In this document: positions 14,896-18,371 of the stretch, piece by piece
Layout of the letters: each line of letters opens with the position of its first letter
Numbering within the stretch: the first letter of the stretch is position 1
Origin: Pseudomonadota bacterium
GTDB taxonomy: Bacteria; Desulfobacterota; BSN033; WVXP01; G020346125
Assembly (NCBI GenBank): GCA_030608745.1
Contig: JAUWDQ010000014.1
Location: 1 to 18,371 of the forward strand
Direction of reading: 5' to 3'
Length of the DNA: 18,371 bases
Made by a program: the position numbers and the translations under genes
Notes under the pieces: generated by a model
Told to the model about the DNA's origin: nothing
Database searches by the model: none
The model's input: only the letters and a program-made list of their open reading frames with translations

Positions 14896-14930
14896 TTTTC
14901 CACGTTGAATTTCTTAAAGGAGATATTCCA

Positions 14931-16673
14931 ATGGGCAAGGGAGGAAAATCGAACGGATTTGAAAGGTTAATTTCCCTCGGAAAGGAGAAGGGATTTTTGA
15001 CTTTCGATGAAGTGAACGATCATTTGCCCGAAGATATGATTTCATCAGACCAGATCGATGAAGTATTGATGATCTTCGACGAGATGGATATCGCGGTAGT
15101 CGATGACGCCTTGAAGGTGAGCCAGGATAAGGAGATCGGTAAGTTGGAGGAGGAGCCCGAGTCGTTGGACTTCTATGCATATGGGAGAACCAGCGACCCC
15201 GTCAGAATGTATTTAAGGGAGATGGGCTCTGTATCCTTACTCACCAGGGATGGGGAAGTGGAGATCGCCAAAAGGATAGAGGAGGGGAAACGGGAAATTC
15301 TTGAAGTAGTCCTCAATTGCCCTGCTGCGGTGAGGGAGCTGATTAACCTTGGAAGGAGCCTGGAGGAGGGGAAGATAGGGGTTAAGGATATCACCCGAAA
15401 TATCGATGAGGATGAGGTCAATATTGCGGAGGAGGAGCTTCAGCGGAAGAGGGTTTTGGAGTTGATCGATCGGGCGAGCCGGATAGACAAGGAGGTCAAG
15501 GGATTATATCAGGAATTATCCCAAGGAGACAAAGATGAGGGTCAGAGGAGGAGGGCAGGGAAAGAGATAGAAGGGAAGAAAAGGGAGCTGATTCTGACCG
15601 TGAAGGAGATTAACCTCAGGCAGAAACAGGTGAATAGGATCGTCCAAATATTGAAGAATTTGTTGGCCCGTATCGAAAAGGCCGAAAGGGAGTTGGTAAA
15701 CTATGCAAAGAGGAAGGGGATTCCCGTCAAAGAGGCCAAGAAGTATTTAGGGATGATAACAAGGGGGATAATCAAGGAGGATGAGCTTCAGGCAAGAACC
15801 GGCCTGAAACGGGGACATTACTTGGAAATGGAGAGGCTGCTGGAAAATACCCAGAGAAAGATGAGCCAGGTCGAGATGGAGTCTGGCCTTTCCGCCGATA
15901 AGCTTACAAAGGCAATGAAGGCCATTGAAGCAGGGGGGGAGAAGGCCAATAAGGCCAAGAGTGAACTGGTGAAGGCGAATTTAAGATTAGTGGTGAGCAT
16001 CGCAAAAAAGTACTCGAATCGAGGCCTTCAATTCCTGGATTTGATCCAAGAGGGTAACATCGGGTTGATGAAGGCCGTGGACAAATTCGAATATCAACGG
16101 GGATACAAATTCAGCACGTATGCTACGTGGTGGATTCGTCAGGCCATAACCCGCGCCATAGCCGACCAGGCCAGGATAATTCGTATTCCGGTGCACATGA
16201 TTGAGACCATCAACAAACTGATTCGTACCTCCCGATATTTAGTTCAGGAGATTGGGAGGGAGCCCACACCGGAGGAGATTGCCCAAAAGGTGGACATGCC
16301 GTTGGATAAGGTGCGGAAGGTCTTGAAGATCGCAAAAGAGCCAATATCCTTGGAGACTCCCATTGGAGAGGAAGAGAATAGTCATCTTGGGGACTTCATA
16401 GAGGATAAACAGGGGGTTTCCCCAGCGGAATCGGTGATTAGCACCAATCTTGTGGAACAGACACAGAAAGTCCTGGCCACGTTAAGTCCAAGGGAGGAGA
16501 AGGTTTTGAGGATGAGGTTTGGTATCGGCGAAAAATATGACCATACGTTGGAAGAGGTGGGGCAGGACTTCGATGTCACGAGGGAGAGGATTAGGCAGAT
16601 CGAGGCAAAGGCCTTGAGGAAACTTCGTCATCCCAGCCGGAGTAAACGATTGAAGAGCTTTTTCGAATCTTAA
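14931..16673 (+). CDS. rpoD: Major RNA polymerase sigma factor (sigma70, RpoD)
   Basis: The 580-residue protein has every sigma70 part: region 1.1 at about 8-65, region 1.2 at 89-122 (DPVRMYLREMG), a charged non-conserved region at about 123-345, region 2 with NLRLVVSIAKKYSNRGLQFL and the -10-reading helix YATWWIRQAI at 397-406, region 3, and region 4.2 with DVTRERIRQIEAKALRKLR at about 548-566. A region 1.1 and the large non-conserved insert are marks of a primary sigma factor of the proteobacterial type. It directs core polymerase to housekeeping promoters such as those noted in this window. The ATG follows AAAGGAGA eight bases upstream. A tRNA promoter starts 6 bases after its stop. Confidence 0.97.
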   Translation: MGKGGKSNGFERLISLGKEKGFLTFDEVNDHLPEDMISSDQIDEVLMIFDEMDIAVVDDALKVSQDKEIGKLEEEPESLDFYAYGRTSDPVRMYLREMGSVSLLTRDGEVEIAKRIEEGKREILEVVLNCPAAVRELINLGRSLEEGKIGVKDITRNIDEDEVNIAEEELQRKRVLELIDRASRIDKEVKGLYQELSQGDKDEGQRRRAGKEIEGKKRELILTVKEINLRQKQVNRIVQILKNLLARIEKAERELVNYAKRKGIPVKEAKKYLGMITRGIIKEDELQARTGLKRGHYLEMERLLENTQRKMSQVEMESGLSADKLTKAMKAIEAGGEKANKAKSELVKANLRLVVSIAKKYSNRGLQFLDLIQEGNIGLMKAVDKFEYQRGYKFSTYATWWIRQAITRAIADQARIIRIPVHMIETINKLIRTSRYLVQEIGREPTPEEIAQKVDMPLDKVRKVLKIAKEPISLETPIGEEENSHLGDFIEDKQGVSPAESVISTNLVEQTQKVLATLSPREEKVLRMRFGIGEKYDHTLEEVGQDFDVTRERIRQIEAKALRKLRHPSRSKRLKSFFES

Positions 16674-16678
16674 GCAGC

Positions 16679-16708
16679 TTGACACAGCCCGGGAGAATTT
16701 TCTATACT
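16679..16708 (+). promoter_or_regulatory. tRNA promoter
   Basis: TTGACA at 16679-16684, 18 bases, then TATACT at 16703-16708. The predicted start near 16715 is 8 bases before the tRNA. The -35 box lies 6 bases after the rpoD stop codon. Confidence 0.7.
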
Positions 16709-16722
16709 ATAAAGATGATTGA

Positions 16723-16795
16723 GGGCCCATAGCTCAGTTGGAAGAGCCACCGGCTCATAACCGGTAGGTCCCTGGTTCGAACCCAGGTGGGCCCA
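16723..16795 (+). tRNA. tRNA with CAU anticodon, tRNA-Met (elongator) or tRNA-Ile2
   Basis: All arms can be drawn: acceptor GGGCCCA with TGGGCCC and discriminator A; D stem GCTC/GAGC; anticodon stem ACCGG/CCGGT with loop CTCATAA (anticodon CAU at 16756-16758); T stem CCTGG/CCAGG with loop TTCGAAC. The first pair is G-C, so it is not the initiator tRNA. The 3' CCA is not encoded (ATT follows) and must be added by the CCA enzyme. Sequence alone does not decide between elongator Met and the lysidine-modified Ile2 form; I lean to Met without strong grounds. It has its own promoter and shares the terminator at 16879-16908. Confidence 0.93.
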
Positions 16796-16878
16796 TTCAA
16801 TGGATGAGGGGATTTTTCATGGCCGAAATAAGGGGATTCACTCGGCTTGCAAAAGAAACAGCCCCTAACGGAGTCAAG

Positions 16879-16908
16879 AAAGTGCACCTACGATGGTGCA
16901 CTTTTTTT
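16879..16908 (+). terminator. Strong Rho-independent terminator after the tRNA
   Basis: AAAGTGCACC (16879-16888), loop TACGAT, GGTGCACTTT (16895-16904), then further T to 16908: a 10-bp stem with a seven-T run. It ends the tRNA (and rpoD read-through) transcript about 84 bases past the tRNA. Confidence 0.9.
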
Positions 16909-16940
16909 ATGCAATGGAAGGACATTTTGGAGGTTTTTCC

Positions 16941-17657
16941 TTGAACGAACAGCTTCGCTTACTGAGGGAATTGCAAGATGTCGATCTTCAACTCAAGGCC
17001 ATTGAGGCAGATAAAGAACGCTATCCTTTGGAGATGAAGAACTTGGATGAGAAATTGGCCTCGGAAAAAGAGATGTCCAAGAAGAAGAAGGAGAGAATCG
17101 AGCTTTTGGAAAGGGAGCGCAGGCAAAAGGAGGGGGATTTGGAGTTGGAGCAGGAGAGGATAAAGAGGGCGCAGTCGAAGCTTTACGACGTCAAAACCAA
17201 CAAGGAATATCAGGCCCTGCTTACGGAGATAGAGACCCTGAAGGAGGTTAGAAGCCAACGGGAGATAGAGATTCTGGAAATAATGGATGAAATCGATGAG
17301 CTAAAGAAGGAATATAGGGAAGTAGAAAAAGCGTTGCTGGAAATGGAGGAGAGGATCGGAGAGGAGAAGAAACAGCTCGAGGAAAGCATCGGGAAAGCGG
17401 GCGGCGCATTGACCAGCAAGAAGAGGAAACGGACGATGATAACGAAAAAGCTCTCTCCCGAACTGATGGGCCTTTATCAGACCCTCAAGGAGAAAAGGCG
17501 GACGGCAGTGGTTCCGGCACGGTTTGGAGCGTGTCAGGGATGTAACGTGAGGATTCCTCCCCAGATGTTTAATGAAGTCCAAAGAAATGAGGCCATCATC
17601 GTTTGTCCCAGTTGTAATCGCATCCTCTATTGGGAGGATAGTATTGATTATCGGTGA
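16941..17657 (+). CDS. Coiled-coil protein with C4 zinc ribbon (CdsZ / zf-RING_7 type)
   Basis: The 238-residue protein is a long charged coiled coil from about 3 to 165, with the conserved LYDVKTNKEYQALLTEIETL turn at 81-100, followed by a C4 zinc ribbon with C198-x2-C201 and C222-x2-C225. The family has been proposed to act as a DNA- or RNA-binding adaptor; its function is poorly known. I chose the TTG at 16941 because GGAGG lies seven bases before it. In-frame starts further upstream (16893, 16914) lie in or at the terminator and have no ribosome site. It is next to the RNase HI gene and rnpB, a neighbourhood I recall from Desulfobacterota. Confidence 0.88.
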   Translation: MNEQLRLLRELQDVDLQLKAIEADKERYPLEMKNLDEKLASEKEMSKKKKERIELLERERRQKEGDLELEQERIKRAQSKLYDVKTNKEYQALLTEIETLKEVRSQREIEILEIMDEIDELKKEYREVEKALLEMEERIGEEKKQLEESIGKAGGALTSKKRKRTMITKKLSPELMGLYQTLKEKRRTAVVPARFGACQGCNVRIPPQMFNEVQRNEAIIVCPSCNRILYWEDSIDYR

Positions 17658-17760
17658 GCTGAGGATCCAGGGGATCGGATGGGAACCCAAGGTAATTCCC
17701 TTGTCTTTCCCCGGATAGCATTCGAGAGCGATTAATGGAGTGGTTCGTTCTGTAACGGTA

Positions 17761-18195
17761 ATGGGAAAGGGGATTTTGAAACTTTATGTCGATGGGGCTT
17801 CCAGGGGGAATCCGGGAGAGGCGGGGGCTGGTTTTTATCTCGTGGACGGAGAGGGAAATGAGGTTCTAAGGGGGATGCGGTTCTTGGGGAGCATGACCAA
17901 TAATGCCGCCGAATATCAGGCCCTCATCCTGGGGCTTCGGGAGGCACTGGGGGTTGGGGGAACCTCCATCGAGATTTATACTGATTCGGAGCTGGTTGCA
18001 AAGCAGCTTAAGGGCATATATAATGTAAAGAATAGACATTTGAGGAAATTGCACAGGGAAGCCGTTGGGTTATTAGACAGATTCCATAGATACGAAATAA
18101 TCCCAATCAGGAGGGAGGATAATAGAGAGGCCGATCGCTTGGCCAACGAGGCCATCGATGGTGAAAAGGCGAAGGGGCTGAAGCAGGCGAGGTGA
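17761..18195 (+). CDS. Ribonuclease HI-family protein
   Basis: This 144-residue protein carries the four acidic residues of RNase H: D11 in YVDGASRGNPG, E51 in NNAAEYQAL, D75 in IYTDSELV and D125 in REDNREADRLAN. It is the short type without the basic handle region of E. coli RNase HI. It would cut the RNA strand of RNA-DNA hybrids, such as R-loops and primers. The start is not certain: ATG at 17761 has no clear ribosome site, and a GTG at 17740 is also in frame. The stop TGA lies inside the 5' end of rnpB, so the last five or so codons overlap the RNase P RNA. It probably belongs to one transcript with the zinc-ribbon gene 103 bases upstream. Confidence 0.92.
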   Translation: MGKGILKLYVDGASRGNPGEAGAGFYLVDGEGNEVLRGMRFLGSMTNNAAEYQALILGLREALGVGGTSIEIYTDSELVAKQLKGIYNVKNRHLRKLHREAVGLLDRFHRYEIIPIRREDNREADRLANEAIDGEKAKGLKQAR

Positions 18196-18371
18196 TCGCT
18201 CCTCCGATTCCGAGGAGGGGAGGAAAGTCCGAACTCCACAGGGCAGGGTGGTCGCTAACGGCGACTCGGGGTGACCCGAAGGAAAGTGCCACAGAAAGGA
18301 AACCGCCCCCCACAATACGTTGGGGGGTAAGGGTGAAAAGGCGAGGTAAGAGCTCACCAGTACCCCGGGTG
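18180..18371 (+). ncRNA. rnpB: RNase P RNA, bacterial type A (5' part, cut by window end)
   Basis: The sequence begins near GAAGCAGGCGAGG and has the P3 hairpin CTCCTC/GAGGAG, the universal GAGGAAAGTCCG of P4 (18219-18230 region), CACAGGGCAGGGTG, the conserved CACAGAAAGGAAACCGCC (CR II) and the P11-P12 stretch GGTAAGAGCTCACC. This RNA is the catalytic part of RNase P, which removes 5' leaders from tRNA precursors. The 3' half, with the second P4 strand, lies outside the window. The 5' end is set by similarity to other RNase P RNAs and could shift by a few bases. No good promoter was seen in the rnhA end just upstream, so it may be processed from a longer transcript. Confidence 0.94.

Noticed and set aside
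16796..16940. Small ORFs between the tRNA and the zinc-ribbon gene (22 and 41 codons)
   Set aside because: They cross or abut the strong terminator and have no ribosome site; this stretch reads best as the tRNA trailer.
17670..17705. Weak hairpin CAAGG/CCTTG between the zinc-ribbon and RNase HI genes as a terminator
   Set aside because: The stem is only 5 bp and is followed by TCTTT rather than a proper T run.
1..18371. CRISPR arrays, phage or transposase genes, toxin-antitoxin pairs
   Set aside because: No regularly spaced repeats, integrase/transposase motifs or typical small gene pairs were seen; only the 153-bp inverted-repeat element looks mobile.

Overview
The window looks like chromosomal DNA of a Desulfobacterota-type (former Deltaproteobacteria) bacterium. 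This is inferred from gene families and layout, not from any database search. The supports are: the order rpsU, yqeY, mutS2, dnaG, rpoD; a zinc-ribbon coiled-coil gene next to a short RNase HI gene and rnpB; an HD-GYP/HEAT-repeat gene pair; a PAS-only protein with a coiled-coil tail; and an intergenic element ending in the TTCGTAAAAAGTC-type inverted termini that I recall from that group. Base composition looks moderate and even. TTG starts with good Shine-Dalgarno sites occur several times.

Layout, left half. Bases 2-220 are the end of ligA (BRCT domain). Convergent to it, on the minus strand, lies a two-gene operon: a HEAT-repeat protein (3533 to 1758) followed 14 bases later by an HD-GYP protein (1743 to 259). 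Their N-terminal ~105 residues can be aligned with each other. Then comes a minus-strand MerR-type regulator with two C-terminal CxxC pairs (4307 to 3837), with a hairpin terminator behind it and a near-perfect promoter that would give an almost leaderless mRNA. Facing the other way is a perfect TTGACA-17-TATAAT promoter, then a 153-bp inverted-repeat element, then a 52-residue ORF. After that, on the minus strand, are hsp20, a TldE-like gene, a TldD gene and a triple-PAS protein, probably transcribed in that order from the hsp20 promoter near 9722-9750.

Layout, right half (plus strand). From 9903 runs an expanded macromolecular-synthesis operon: rpsU (S21), yqeY, mutS2, dnaG (primase) and rpoD (major sigma factor), which links translation, replication priming and transcription initiation. 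A CAU-anticodon tRNA with its own promoter follows rpoD directly and ends in a strong terminator. Then come a zinc-ribbon coiled-coil protein gene, a ribonuclease HI gene, and the 5' part of rnpB (RNase P RNA), which overlaps the end of the RNase HI ORF and is cut by the window edge.

Most of the window is housekeeping. The least explained parts are the HEAT/HD-GYP pair with its shared domain and the 12-bp inverted repeat over its start, and the 4308-4815 region with its strong promoter, palindrome, repeat element and tiny ORF.
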